Shown: positions 38,182-52,378 of the stretch, one piece after another
Layout of the letters: each line of letters begins with the position of its first letter
Numbering within the stretch: the stretch's first letter is position 1
NCBI GenBank assembly: GCA_014905825.1
Contig: JACGCN010000027.1
Coordinates: forward strand, 248,001 to 312,000
Length of the DNA stretch: 64,000 nucleotides
DNA from: Lyophyllum atratum
Taxonomy: Eukaryota; Basidiomycota; Agaricomycetes; Agaricales; Lyophyllaceae
Direction: 5' to 3'
The notes under the pieces: model-generated
Seen by the model: only the letters and a program-made list of their open reading frames with translations
Databases searched by the model: none
What the model was told of the DNA's origin: nothing
Program-made: the position numbers and the translations under genes

Positions 38182-41100
38182 CTGTTGCAAAATGTATGTG
38201 ACATTTTTCTTGGAAAGAAGTAAGACTATGCACATGAGGTTCTCATCATGTCGTCCAGGTATCAGCACATGGGATCCTCGAAACCGAGAAAAGATCCTTG
38301 TGAGGCTCTGCATAGGCAACGAGACAACCCGATCAGGAGGCAGAAGTGCCATGTGAACGTTATCCGAGGGCATCAACTACGCAGTGGATTTCGCGCACAG
38401 TTTCGTTACCCAGTCAGGTTGGTTTGAGCAGTGGCTCCTAAAAGAACTTGTCCCGGCCGGTAGAGCTTGGAACAAACAGATATGTTGCATAGCGATCAGG
38501 TAGGATATCGATTTCAGCGCATTGCGAATGCAGGCAAGGAATCCTCGTCCAGTTCCAGCTATCATATCCTGACCTACGGCGGTCAGCTGGGCTGAAGGGA
38601 TTTGTGATTCCGCGCAAAAGGCACGCCGAGTGAATTTAGAAGATCTGTGAGCGCATGCTAGACCGAGGCGAAGACCTACATCATGCATATCAGTCGAACT
38701 GAGACTCGCCACAGACGGCGATGTGGTTGTGAGCACGCGGGGCTTCGGCAGTTGAACCCGGAACGGACATATTTTGTTCCTCACGTGGCTGCGTTGGCAA
38801 CTCGCCTTCATGTCAAAACTCCCCGACATGCCTAATCCGATTTGGACACAGGATACACACGAACAAGCGTATATCGAGGCAGCTGTTTTCATGATGCATG
38901 ATATGTCATGTACCGTCGCACACCAGGGTCAGGTCTATTTTTTATGGTGTGCCGACCGGATCAGTAGCTATCAGTAGTTGCTCTCGGGGTCCTGGCACCC
39001 TGTGACCTTGGAAAAGGTATAGTGATAGATATCATTGTCGAGGATATCATACGTAGTCCAAAATCTCGAGCTCTCGAGAGCGGTGGCGAAATGTGATGCG
39101 TCTATTTGAGTTTGGGCAAGGTATGATTATAAAATACTCACTAGTGGTTAAAGCTTGTTTCAAACCATCAACACATCTATAATCTATTTCTACCGATCGC
39201 GCTACGTATAACTCAGCATGCCAGGATCGGAACATCTTCTAAGAGTTGATGTTCTTGACAACTTCTTATTATAAGGTAGAGCGAAACGATTGGTGGTCAT
39301 TCCAACATGGCAAGTAGAGCATGTTCAAACTCCGCTGATGCGGCCGGTTCGCGCCTGTAATTTGAACGACAAGTCGAGAGTAAAATGCCCCTACACGCCT
39401 TGGCACCTTTCTGCAAGTGAGATGAATGACTCGAATACATTTTTCCATACTATTCTATCGATTTGGCCACTCAAAAAGGTTTGCCAGCCACGTCAAGCAA
39501 AACTGAAGAGACCTGGCAAATATAATCATGGAGCTTCACGGCACCGGGCAAAATAACTTGGTTTTTGACCTCGCAACTTCATGCGGATGCGGATGGATTG
39601 CCATTCCGGCAAGTCGGTGTGCAGCGGCATCATGCTGGATCTTTCTTACTTCTGTCTCCGCCTATGCTGGCAGAATATACAGAGGCTCACCCATACTCGC
39701 TTGTCCTAATTTGCAGCTAGACAACTACTGGGTCACAAATACTCATAGATACATTACTTGTCGCGAACTCGAAGCAAACATAAAATATTAGATGCCTCGA
39801 AAAATCTACACGCGAATGTCACAAGATATATCCGGAAGATGCCCGCGGAGGACCCCATCACTCGATTCATGGTCCGCACATGTCGCATCACTCGAAAGTA
39901 GACCTGACCTTGGTGTGCGACGGTAGTCATGTCATCTGTGATTCTGTGTACTCATGATCCTCGGTCCAAGAAATCAACATGACTCGTGAGCAGATCCTAC
40001 TCGCCCAGCCTTGACGCCGGTCCCACCCCAAACGCGCAGTAGGAACCCAAGCGCCAGTACGCGAATCTCTGCTTATTTTATCGGAACGGCAGGCTATGTG
40101 TCTACATTGGTGGGCACCCCATCTGGTATGCATGAAAGATTTTGGCTGTTATTTGGATGCTGCGTCTCAGTGACCTCGCGCTTCACGACCTCATGATCCT
40201 ATCGAATAGATCGAATTACTTATGAATGACCACTCACGTTGGCTCCATGTCTGTGCGCTGGTTTTTTCACGGTCTCTGCGGAACAATGGTCATAGGGCAG
40301 GAAAAGCTGGCGCTCATGCAACTTATCCTACTTCCCTCCAATCCTACCACAATAACCCCCGACTATCCGCCCCAAAGTTATACCAGAATGCACCTCTGTT
40401 CTTTGTTTCTACTGGCAGCTGCGTCGGAAGATATCTGGTACCATGACTGTCTTGAGGTTGAGGCAAATCCAGTGGATATCGCGAGCAGCGACTAGCAACC
40501 GCGTCGCGTGTCGCTATTCACATCTTCTCACTCTTAGCGACCTTGTGGATCTCCAGGGCGGCGTAATATTGTATGCATCATATGGCTTCGAAACGGAGAG
40601 TTACGTCGACCGATGAGATGCACATGATACCACCCGAAGCCGATCGCCTGAAGCTGCATAACAATAGATTCTAGACCTCCTCGGTCTCGCGCGATCGGAG
40701 AAGACACCTGCTGATCATACATGCTACACGGCAAGGAAGGTCCAGGTATTCGATACCGCGTTTCAGCAAGGCACCAAGGTCTGTTGACCGCGCATTCGCC
40801 GATCTGTTACCCACTTCCCGTGTAGGACGCGCATCATTCGTCTCGAACATATGGGATGCATTACGACATAGATAATGAAATAATAAGGGCATAAAGAGAA
40901 TCAAGTATGTATGACAAATGCTTGTGGCATCGGAAAGAAGCTGATCAAATGCAGCTGGGTCGCAAATGAGTTGAATAAAATGAGCGTGGATGAGGAATGT
41001 CGGTCGAATTTCATCGACGTGATTTAAATGATCCAATGATATGTGATAAAAACGAGAACAATTTATAGTTGTGCAACGATGAGGCAGACGGAGAACGAGA

Positions 41101-41541
41101 CGTGAGGTATGCAGCAAAACGATGAAAACGACGACGTGAGGGAAGTGGACCAAGGGCAGGAGGAGATGTGTGACGTCAATTAAACGAGGGTGTAGAATAG
41201 CCAGATGGGTTGCAAAGGAAGGGAAAGCCTTGTAGGTATAATGTCTGTAGAACTGGAGGAGAGCACTTCCTTCAGGAAGTCACGACAACCCTGAGGAGAG
41301 CTACCCCGGAACCGCGTTTCTGACGATTACGCAAGCTGAGCAGATGATACAAAAGCATCACATCCGAACCAGAGGGCGGTTCCTACAAGGTCGCGGCGAA
41401 GCATAAATACAGCTAAAAGCTTTTTAGTGGTCCATGGAGGTGACGAAACAACAAGACTTACCTGAATGTTTTCTTCGTTCCTCCCTTTCGCCGACCCGAC
41501 CCATCAATCCAATCAGACATATATCTCCCCCACCGATTCCA
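38182..41541. other. 3.3-kb gene-poor stretch
   Basis: The longest frames are 171 codons (38377-38892 minus) and 160 codons (40671-41153 minus). Neither has a recognisable domain or plausible introns; both look like chance or decayed sequence. No RNA gene, tandem repeat or mobile element was recognised. Confidence 0.35.
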
Positions 41542-42468
41542 TCAGACATCCACATAGATCAGTATAGGCTCCCCCACCCCTTCGATCTCGGGTATAACAC
41601 ATTTCAGATCGAATGCTTTGGCCAGAACAATCTTGAAAATCTTTTGGACGTTAATTGATGCCGAGGTGGAACAGAATATCAGCGACGCGTGCATAGCTCG
41701 AGCAAAGCGCTTCGCCTAATGATGCAGACGTTCTATCAGGTGTCGTGCGACAAAGGAAAAAGGCGAAGTACGTACCTGCTTCGTGATCTCTTCTTGCTCG
41801 TCTCGCGGAAATGTGGCAAATGTGTCGAATTTTGTGCCTATTAGGAATGGGATCGCTGTCTGGTAACGGAAAGAGTCCGCATAGGGTTAAGGGCATATCG
41901 ATCGTTTAGGCGAAGTCGAGAACTTACCTTGTTGAATCCCCTCGCCTGTCGATACCACTCCTTCACCGAGTTTAATGTTGATTTTCGTGACAAATCAAAC
42001 ATGAACAGAATGGCGACAGCATCATTGCAGACCAATGGCAGCATATTCACAAACTCCCGCTGACCACCCAAATCCCATATCGAAAAAGTAATGGTCGTTC
42101 GCCGTACGGAGATTGTCTTCTCCATGAAGTTGACGCCTAGGGGTAGTACACGTTAGCGCAATACCAGCGAACGAAATCGAGAGAAACGCGCACCCAGCGT
42201 CTGGATATAATCCTCATCAAAGCTCCCCTCCACATACTTGACCATCAAGCTTGTTTTACCTATCTGCGAGTCCCCCACCATCCCCACCTTGATAACAACG
42301 CTGGACAAACAATCGTTCAATACGTGTTACGATGCGTGTCATGTAGCTCGATATGTCCCACCTATTCTTCTCGTCGTTATTTTCCAGTGATGGATGGGGA
42401 TTCTGGCCGCTGGGACCTGCGCTGGCAGATGGTGGCGTGGAGGTCGACGAGGATGCAGAGTTTGACAT
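41542..42468 (-). CDS. SPG1: Spg1/Tem1-type septation-initiation GTPase
   Basis: Five exons: 42468-42362, 42300-42194, 42136-41928, 41857-41776 and 41715-41542. A Ser/Pro-rich 35-residue leader precedes the Ras-like domain. P-loop [17 protein letters not shown], switch [36 protein letters not shown], the guanine-specificity motif in the Spg1-type form LIGTKFD and the [14 protein letters not shown] element are all present. The C-terminus lacks a prenylation CaaX, as in Spg1/Tem1. This GTPase switches on the septation initiation / mitotic exit network at the spindle pole. There is an intron after the leader. Confidence 0.93.
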
Positions 42469-44249
42469 GATGTATCGAGTGGATCACGGCCCTTCAAGAT
42501 GAATTATATCACAGAGCGATGGGACCAATGCTTCAATCGTATATTGAGCAAGGGTATATGGGGGTTGGATGGTATCGGAAAGAATGGAAGGTGAGGAAGG
42601 AAAGAGGAAGAGAGAAAAAGGAAAGACGCGTTCTGAACAGCGCTGGCGGTTGATGGAGGCCAAGCCCAGTGATATACTGGCTCTCGATGCAAGCTAGAGC
42701 GTTCGCTGTCGTAGAGTTGGTCGTCGTCGTCGTCGTCGTCACACGGACCAGGCAAGAACAGAAACAAAGCGGCAAATTACCGATCAAACAACTCTGTTGC
42801 CATTCGAGCCAAACAACGACCGCGACCATGTCCACCCCTTATGACCACCACCACCACCAGCGCGCTCGACGTCAACTGCAAGGATGGGACTCTTTTGAAT
42901 GTCACTTTCCCAATTACCATCCCATTTTAAACTGCTGCCACTCGTACATCATAGATGTTCGATGAACCTATGCAACCAACCCTCCACTCAGCTTCCACAA
43001 CCCGTGGTGGGTTACCTTCTTTATAAGAAAATTTTGAAGCTTGTATAGACCTTGGGAGAACTTTGACTGAAAAATAGTGATTCGGACACTACGACCTCGG
43101 GCTACGGTATCGAACATGATTCATGCTCACCTTGAGTTTGCCACCCAATCCAAAGAACCGGTGGTGCGTTGACCCTGGGTACATGTCCAATTTCGAGTAT
43201 CTATCCCATGACAACAATCCCAACGACATTCCTCTTTTTCTATACAGGTGTTCAGAGTTGGGAATTTTCGTGCTAATGTCTGCTTTCCCCGACTTGGCCG
43301 ACCTGTCAGGTGGGGTCAGAAGGCGTTCTTTGCCTCTTGGAGATAATGCAGGTCTGTACGTCGGTGATGCACTTGTGGACCACCTGGTCACTCCTCCAGG
43401 TCAGCATACACCCTCAGATCATGCGTCAGTTCATGTTGAACTGATTTATCCGCAAGTTAGGCGAACTCTCCGTTAACCTTGGCACATTTCTTGTTCCTCA
43501 TCGCCGCCATCGGCGTTGCTTCAGCTTCCTCACAACTTCTATTTGTCAAATGTCGTTATGATCAAACAGACGAAAGAATTAACGGCGCGGGGTCAACTCT
43601 GTTTCGCGGCTCTTCCCCCACGTCCCCGCAACAGAAGCTCTCTTTCTTTAACAAAAGACATGGATGGCCTAAACCGGGGTAAATGGCACTGACATCTGCG
43701 GCCCGCTCTGCGTGATTTTGGATACTGTTCTTGCGAATCATGATGGAGAATACCAAGAGAAAGAGCCAAGCGCAATTCTATCCATTGAATGCTCTTTGGA
43801 TGGGAAATCTGCCATTGCGCTCGCGAACAGCGGAAAATATATCGGACGTATATCGGAGCGATTATAGCATCGCCAAGGCTGCAGGAAGCAGCGCATTGTG
43901 CTACTGATGTTTGAACGGCGTCACTGAACGGTGGTCGAAAACCTCAGAGCCAATCATGTCTTTCTCTTTTGTTTCTCCGATGACCTTCAAGCTACCAACT
44001 CGTTTCGACTTCGACCATTCCGAGCTCTATCCGTCGCGTCGCCTCTATCCCTACGTCCATACCCTCTACTCTTACCGCCAGCTGTCGATTTCATCTCTCT
44101 TCAAGAACAGATCTGATGGGGGAATGGACAGATTTGGATCGGCCGGAAGTTTCTCGCTGCCATGTACCCAGTCATGAACAGCTTAAAGCCAACATGAAAA
44201 ATCGGTGGGGCCGTTTGTAGAAATCACTACCTTGATTCCCTCTGGCGAG
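42469..44249. other. 1.8-kb intergenic with a GTC microsatellite and unresolved frames
   Basis: A (GTC)7-like microsatellite lies at about 42720-42740, roughly 250 bp upstream of the SPG1 start. Frames at 43123-43476 (plus) and 43089-43391 (minus) overlap each other. A frame at 43467-43682 starts like a signal peptide (HFLFLIAAIGVASASSQ) but has no ATG. None is supported as a gene. Confidence 0.35.
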
Positions 44250-47668
<3,419 letters not shown>

Positions 47669-48004
47669 GCGCTACAACATCTACTCCGTATGTAAATTAT
47701 TTCAACGAACGTAACAAGAGCATCGACCTATCATTTTCTGTCCTTCCCTGAGACGTTCTGATGCCCCATGAATACTGCAGTCGAAACGATCAGATTGGGT
47801 GGTTCAGGGTCATTCACATTCTCAGTCTGGCACCTAAGTCTGTCTGACTCCGAGATGTAGGTTTTCAAGGGAATGAATCTGCAGGAAATATGTCGGCAGG
47901 CATACTCGAGTACATGTATGGGACAGCCGCAAGACTATTTCTTCTGTCCGTCGCAATGGCAGGCTTTGTATTTGTAGTGCAAGCCTGCAGGACCAACGAG
48001 CCGT
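47669..48004. other. convergent intergenic
   Basis: 3' flanks of CDH and of the cysteine-rich small secreted protein gene; nothing else recognised. Confidence 0.4.
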
Positions 48005-48325
48005 TTAAACGGTGAAGCTACGAGAAAAGTGAGATAGATACGCACACATCGACATCGCCATGGCGCAGACCGATGGATTCATACACATGCTATTGCATGA
48101 TGCAAATCCCTTGCCATAACATTTCTCTCCTTCCGGTCTGAAATTTGAAGAAGACGGAGTGAGTATAATTCACTTTGAGGAAAGCGTAGGAACTCACCCT
48201 CCCCCAGTGCAGCCTCCTCCGCCTCTGGCGATCAGGGACAGAGGGTAGTCGCCGGTAAGTACTGGAGATGCTGAGGCCAACCAAGGCACTGCCAGGATTG
48301 CTAGTAATGTAATGGATAACTGCAT
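48005..48325 (-). CDS. cysteine-rich small secreted protein, about 86 residues
   Basis: Two exons, 48325-48198 and 48137-48005, joined in phase by a GTGAGT/CAG intron of 60 nt. The signal peptide MQLSITLLAILAVPWLASAS is followed by a short pro-like stretch and a glycine run. Then comes a compact core with six Cys: GGGGC, EKCYGKGFASCNSMC, NPSVC and AMSMC. It ends SFTV-stop. The spacing suggests three disulfides. I know no named family with this pattern. The role could be antimicrobial, structural or signalling, but nothing in the sequence decides this. Confidence 0.7.
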
Positions 48326-48824
48326 GACGGATAGTGAGGATCCTCCGATCAACGGATATTCAAGAAGCACTGCTACTGAGGGTGGGTGGGTTGCGTTGAG
48401 ACCAGCTAGCGAACCAACGCGCTTCCTGTGGCATTAAATATGCTGCTGGTAGGGTGCCCCTGATTGAAGCCCTACAAGGACAACTTACGGACTATGTTCA
48501 CCGTGGTGGAATCACGGAATCAGTCGTCTGCAATGTGCATTGACAACATAGCATTTCCCTGCATTTCCGTCATCTCCACCTCGTGATACATACATTTTGA
48601 ATTACGCCAAACTACCTTTATGAGAAGGCAAGGTGTGAAAAGATGATCTATTAGTATCACCCATGAGCTAGTCTCATACCAAGAACGTCCACTGTGGACG
48701 TGTCCGGTCCTCCTTGCGGGTGTAGAAGGCTCAGATAGGGCCGCTCACGTCGCCACAATCACTGGCATATCCGGGGATCATCTTGAAGTATATTTATACA
48801 TACATAGGGGATTCAAGTACACGA
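48326..48824. other. intergenic, promoter of the cysteine-rich protein gene
   Basis: No other gene seen. Contains a TATTTATA-like element near 48790 ahead of the tRNA gene. Confidence 0.4.
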
Positions 48825-48908
48825 GCATTAATGGGGTAGTGGTAACCTGGGTCGTTGCCATTCGAGAAATGATCTCGACCCGCCGGGGGTTCGATTCCCT
48901 CTTAATGC
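48825..48908 (+). tRNA. tRNA-Gly (anticodon GCC) with a 14-nt intron, second copy
   Basis: Identical to the copy at 14634-14717 except for one base in the intron (AGAAATGATC here, AGAAGTGATC there). All arms and the 7-bp acceptor GCATTAA/TTAATGC are intact. TTTT at 48914-48917 is a suitable Pol III terminator. Confidence 0.96.
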
Positions 48909-49103
48909 ATAATGTTTTCTTTATTTTCCTGTCTGATGTCATGTCATCGGGAAACGTTCATCATGGTCCTGTTGTTGTCTTGGCGACACATCCGAATCTA
49001 CCATGTTGATCTGCCCATTCTACCCTATCTTTCGTCGTCTTTAGTCTGGTACTTGTCTTTTTCTTCGCGCTGGTTGTAACGCACACACTCTTTGAACTTC
49101 ATA

Positions 49104-50034
49104 ATGGCTTTCTCTGGCGTAGGCAAAGTCAAAGTTGCTGCCCATGGTACACCAAATCTCAATCCACCAATGCCAAAAAAGCTAAATGGAAAGCACCTTG
49201 ACTCTGTTTAGTGGCCCTGCTCCTCGTCAACATTCTTGTCCTGGCATTTTCGACCCGCGTAAATCGCTTCCAGGAGTTTTTCTGTAAGGACATCCTCATG
49301 AATTGCGTCCATGATGTAACGTGTTTATGGACTGCGAATGATTTTGAAAGTTATGGCGGACCTCTTTCCGTTCGGGCTTTCCATTGTAACGCTTATCCTT
49401 CTGACCGCCACGTAAGTGTCCACCATGAAAGCTGTGTGACACTTCGTATTAATTATCTGTTACCTCGTACAGCATCGCACTCGACTTTGCTATTGAAAAC
49501 TCGTATACGGGTCGCGCGCAGTTTGAGATTGGATATCTAGGGCTGTTGAGCATCTTTTGGCTCGGTGAGCGTCTCCGATGAGGTTACCCATCCGAACGCT
49601 CATGCCCTGCAGCCTTCAATGCATTCTCCACCTCTCGTTGGCGCATGATTCCCTTTCAATGTAACGCCATCCCAAGCGGTAAGCATGTCCGAAAGCATCG
49701 CAGGTTGTATTAACTTATGACATGACCAACAGAATTCCTCGAGGAGCGCGTGTGGTGTAAGGACGTTCAAGCACTCAAAAGCCTTGTCTGGATCGAGTTC
49801 TTGCTATGTGCGTCCATGCAGTCTTTACTTTCTAGAGCTGACCGAGGATATGATACAACCTCAGGCTTCGTTGCGATGCTTATGACTTTGCGATACGCGG
49901 TCACCCAGTACCGACGCGGCAAAAAGCACATATTCCAGATGTCACTCTCGCGGTATCGTCCTGAGCTTATGTCTGGACAATCCCAGAACTTTGCACGAGA
50001 CAGCGAGTTCTTGCAGTTTGAGAAGCTGAGCTAA
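49104..50034 (+). CDS. MARVEL-like four-helix membrane protein
   Basis: Seven small exons in phase: 49104-49146, 49212-49283, 49351-49411, 49473-49564, 49613-49678, 49733-49807 and 49865-50034. Four hydrophobic segments result: VALLLVNILVLAF, LFPFGLSIVTLILLTATIAL, FEIGYLGLLSIFWLAFNAF and LVWIEFLLCFVAMLMTLRYAV. A loop with two Cys lies before the last helix, and a charged cytoplasmic tail ends EFLQFEKLS. This four-helix layout with W-x(2)-E in the last helix is typical of fungal MARVEL-domain proteins, which associate with membrane subdomains. The family is large in Agaricomycetes and without assigned function. Many tiny exons make the ORF easy to miss. Confidence 0.75.
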
Positions 50035-50777
50035 TCGTAGGTGCGCCTTCGTCGGGGGATCCACCACCATAAAGAGGATTTCGTCTTCTTCGAACGGCGG
50101 TGCTAGCCATCGTCAATCTTCAGGGTCAGATGCAGTTTTGAAACTGTGCGTCATGTCTCATACCTTTCTTTAAACGCAAATTTCTTGTATCGTATACCCA
50201 GTTTTGCTCTGTAGGGCATTTTCGAAACTCGAACGTATCTCTTTGTACTGAGTATATCTATATCGGAGCGAAAAGTGTCCACGGAAATGTCAGCCCGAGG
50301 GTGTATGAAAGGTCCTGGTAGTCAATCTACCCTAATACAAGTCTCCTATCTACTCATACTCAGGGGTGACACCACCACATGGCTGTTTATTCCGACAGTT
50401 ATTTATGGCAGGTGGAAGACTTGGTGCTTCTCGCCCAACCTTCAAAATAGCGGGAGTCTGGCTGGGTAGACGACATACATTCTTCGATTGTGCATTGACG
50501 GCTATCTTCTCCCTCTTGAAAAGCTAACCTCTATAGAACGGGAAGCAACATCCTGAACATCAGTGGCATGACTCCTATTTGTCGATGTCCTCTTGATATA
50601 TCAAGTCGGTGTTCATGTGCTACGCTGGTCAGCGGACTTCCGATTACAAGATATTCCATCTGGCACCAGGCACAGTAGCTTGCCGACGCCCTCTCTGAAA
50701 TTCTACATGTCCCTGATACGCATAAATACGGTGCAGCGACACAGAATGTCTCTACACGTCGCGTCAAAACCCACATA
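50035..50777. other. intergenic; right half is part of the GH3 tandem duplication
   Basis: From about 50500 the sequence matches the region upstream of the second GH3 gene (about 52085 on). Shared landmarks are CGGGAAGCAACAT and TGCTACGCTGGTCAGCGG, plus an ATAAATA element 56 nt before each ATG. Confidence 0.6.
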
Positions 50778-51848
50778 ATGCGTGCCGCCTCCTTGCTCCT
50801 ACTCGCGATCACCTGGACACCCGCCTCGGTGCTCAGCGCCAAACCTTCCTCCCTCGTCGCAGCAGGAGGACATGTCATCTGGTCATACGCAGGTCTAACA
50901 CCTCCTCAAAGCATCTATGATGCTATCTCTGCAGGCCATGCAGCTGGGGTCATCTTCTTTGGAGAAAACATCGCTGGCAACGTCACTCACATCTCCAACG
51001 TCGTTGCATCCCTTAAAGCCGCAAACGCGAAGTCGCCGACAAAATTGCCGCTGTTGCTCATGACGGATCAGGAGGGCGGGAAGGTGCGGCGGCTCCCTGG
51101 GGAGCCGGTGCAGAGCGCGAAGCAGATGTGTGGTAATGGGACGGCTGGAACTGGAGGGACAGGTGCAGGGTTGAACCTCAAGAGCGTGGGGATGAACGTC
51201 AACCTCGCGCCGGTGCTGGACGTATTCCGCACCCCCGGCGACTTTGACGACCAGTGGCAACGGTCCTTCAGCAACGATACGAAAAAAGTCAGCGCCTGCG
51301 GATCCGAATTCATTTTGGCGCAGCAGGCCGAGGGCGTCGCAGCCGCCGCAAAGCATTTCCCGGGTCTCGGTGCGGCCCCCGCGAGCGCAAACACAGATCT
51401 CGTCCCCGTTACGTTGAACCTGACGGCCTCGGAGATTCGTGACATCGACGAATACCCCTTCCGCGCTGCCATCGCCGCTGGTGTAAAACTCGTCATGACC
51501 TCTTGGGCCACCTACCCCTCCATCGACGCCGCTCGCCCGGCTGGCATGTCTTCCGCCTTTGTCATTGGCGAACTTCGTAACAGATTAGGGTTCCGCGGCG
51601 TCACCATAACCGACGCCATCGAAGCTGGGTCGCTGTCGTCCTTTGGTAACTACGGGGACAGGGCGGTTCTTGCGAGCGAGGCAGGCATGGACTTGATTTT
51701 GGCGTCTGCGAGAGATGTGGCCCAGGGAGAGAGTATTGTGACTGCCCTTGCGAACGTGTTGGATACCGGGGCGATGGATAAAAAGGCGTTCGATCGTGCA
51801 ACGAGTAGGATTGTGAGCTTGAGGAGGAGCTTCAAACGGTCATCATAG
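50778..51848 (+). CDS. secreted GH3 (NagZ-like) glycosidase, copy 1
   Basis: Intronless 356-codon gene. A signal peptide MRAASLLLLAITWTPASVLS is followed by a single GH3 barrel domain without the C-terminal alpha/beta domain: AGVIFFGENI, LLLMTDQEGGKVRRLPGEP, VNLAPVLDVFRTPGDF, AAAKHFPGLGAAPASANTD, AAGVKLVMTSWATYPSID and GFRGVTITDAIEAGSL. The Asp of TDAIEAG is the expected nucleophile. This compact form matches bacterial beta-N-acetylhexosaminidase-like GH3 proteins, especially the actinobacterial subgroup with KHFPGLG...NTD. The usual Asp-Ser-His acid/base dyad of true NagZ is not visible. The substrate is unknown; aminosugar glycosides are a guess. Lack of introns and the signal peptide suggest acquisition from bacteria followed by adaptation. 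Confidence 0.88.
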   Translation: MRAASLLLLAITWTPASVLSAKPSSLVAAGGHVIWSYAGLTPPQSIYDAISAGHAAGVIFFGENIAGNVTHISNVVASLKAANAKSPTKLPLLLMTDQEGGKVRRLPGEPVQSAKQMCGNGTAGTGGTGAGLNLKSVGMNVNLAPVLDVFRTPGDFDDQWQRSFSNDTKKVSACGSEFILAQQAEGVAAAAKHFPGLGAAPASANTDLVPVTLNLTASEIRDIDEYPFRAAIAAGVKLVMTSWATYPSIDAARPAGMSSAFVIGELRNRLGFRGVTITDAIEAGSLSSFGNYGDRAVLASEAGMDLILASARDVAQGESIVTALANVLDTGAMDKKAFDRATSRIVSLRRSFKRSS

Positions 51849-52378
51849 TCAGTGGTAGTAGTATCTTAACGACAGAGTCCGATTCCTACCGATGTGCTCA
51901 GAAATAAAGAGATGAACAGATTTGGACCAACGCACATGTGCAAAGGGGCGTTCTTCGTGCCCGTCAATACCTAAGGCCCCATTGGGGAATCCGGTCGGGT
52001 CGAATTTGGGTGACGATGAAGAGCAATTGGAGAGGGGCATGCGTTAGGTCCAGGAATAGGTCCGGCTAGGTAGCCATTTTTGGCTCTGCGTCAATCGCTA
52101 TCTTGTTCCTCATGAAAAGCTTCCATAGAGCGGGAAGCAACATACATCCTGAACATCCATGGCATGGCTCCCATCTGTCGAAGCCCTCTTGATGATAATC
52201 AAGTCAATGTTCGTGTGCTACGCTGGTCAGCGGGCATCCGTTTATGAAGGGTGCAATCTGTTGCAATGTGGTCACATCTCGCACAACAGCTTGCCGACGC
52301 CATCTACAGGTCTGCGAAACGCATAAATATGCTGCATCTACACAGAATGCATCTACACGCGCGAACGAATCCCACACA
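51849..52378. other. intergenic, duplicated GH3 promoter
   Basis: The right part repeats the sequence upstream of the first GH3 gene, including ATAAATA 56 nt before the ATG. Confidence 0.6.

Noticed and set aside
38740..38790. CTTCGGCAG followed by a B-box-like GGGTTCAACT on the other strand, suggestive of U6 or a tRNA
   Set aside because: The rest of U6 (ACAGAGA, AGCA) is absent and no cloverleaf can be drawn.
38377..38892. 171-codon minus-strand ORF upstream of the chitinase
   Set aside because: No domain, signal peptide or intron signals; composition looks random and it lies in the chitinase promoter.
40671..41153. 160-codon minus-strand ORF 3' of SPG1
   Set aside because: No recognisable motif; probably a chance frame, possibly in the SPG1 3' flank.
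43089..43476. Mutually antisense ORFs of about 100 codons, one ending like an endonuclease/exonuclease/phosphatase (SDHASVHVEL)
   Set aside because: Too short, overlapping on both strands and without further family motifs.
43467..43682. Signal-peptide-like frame HFLFLIAAIGVASASSQ
   Set aside because: No ATG in frame and no upstream exon that I could join; may be decayed.
52244..52378. N-terminal extension of the second GH3 gene
   Set aside because: Sequence corresponds to the promoter of copy 1 and the signal peptide begins at the ATG at 52379.
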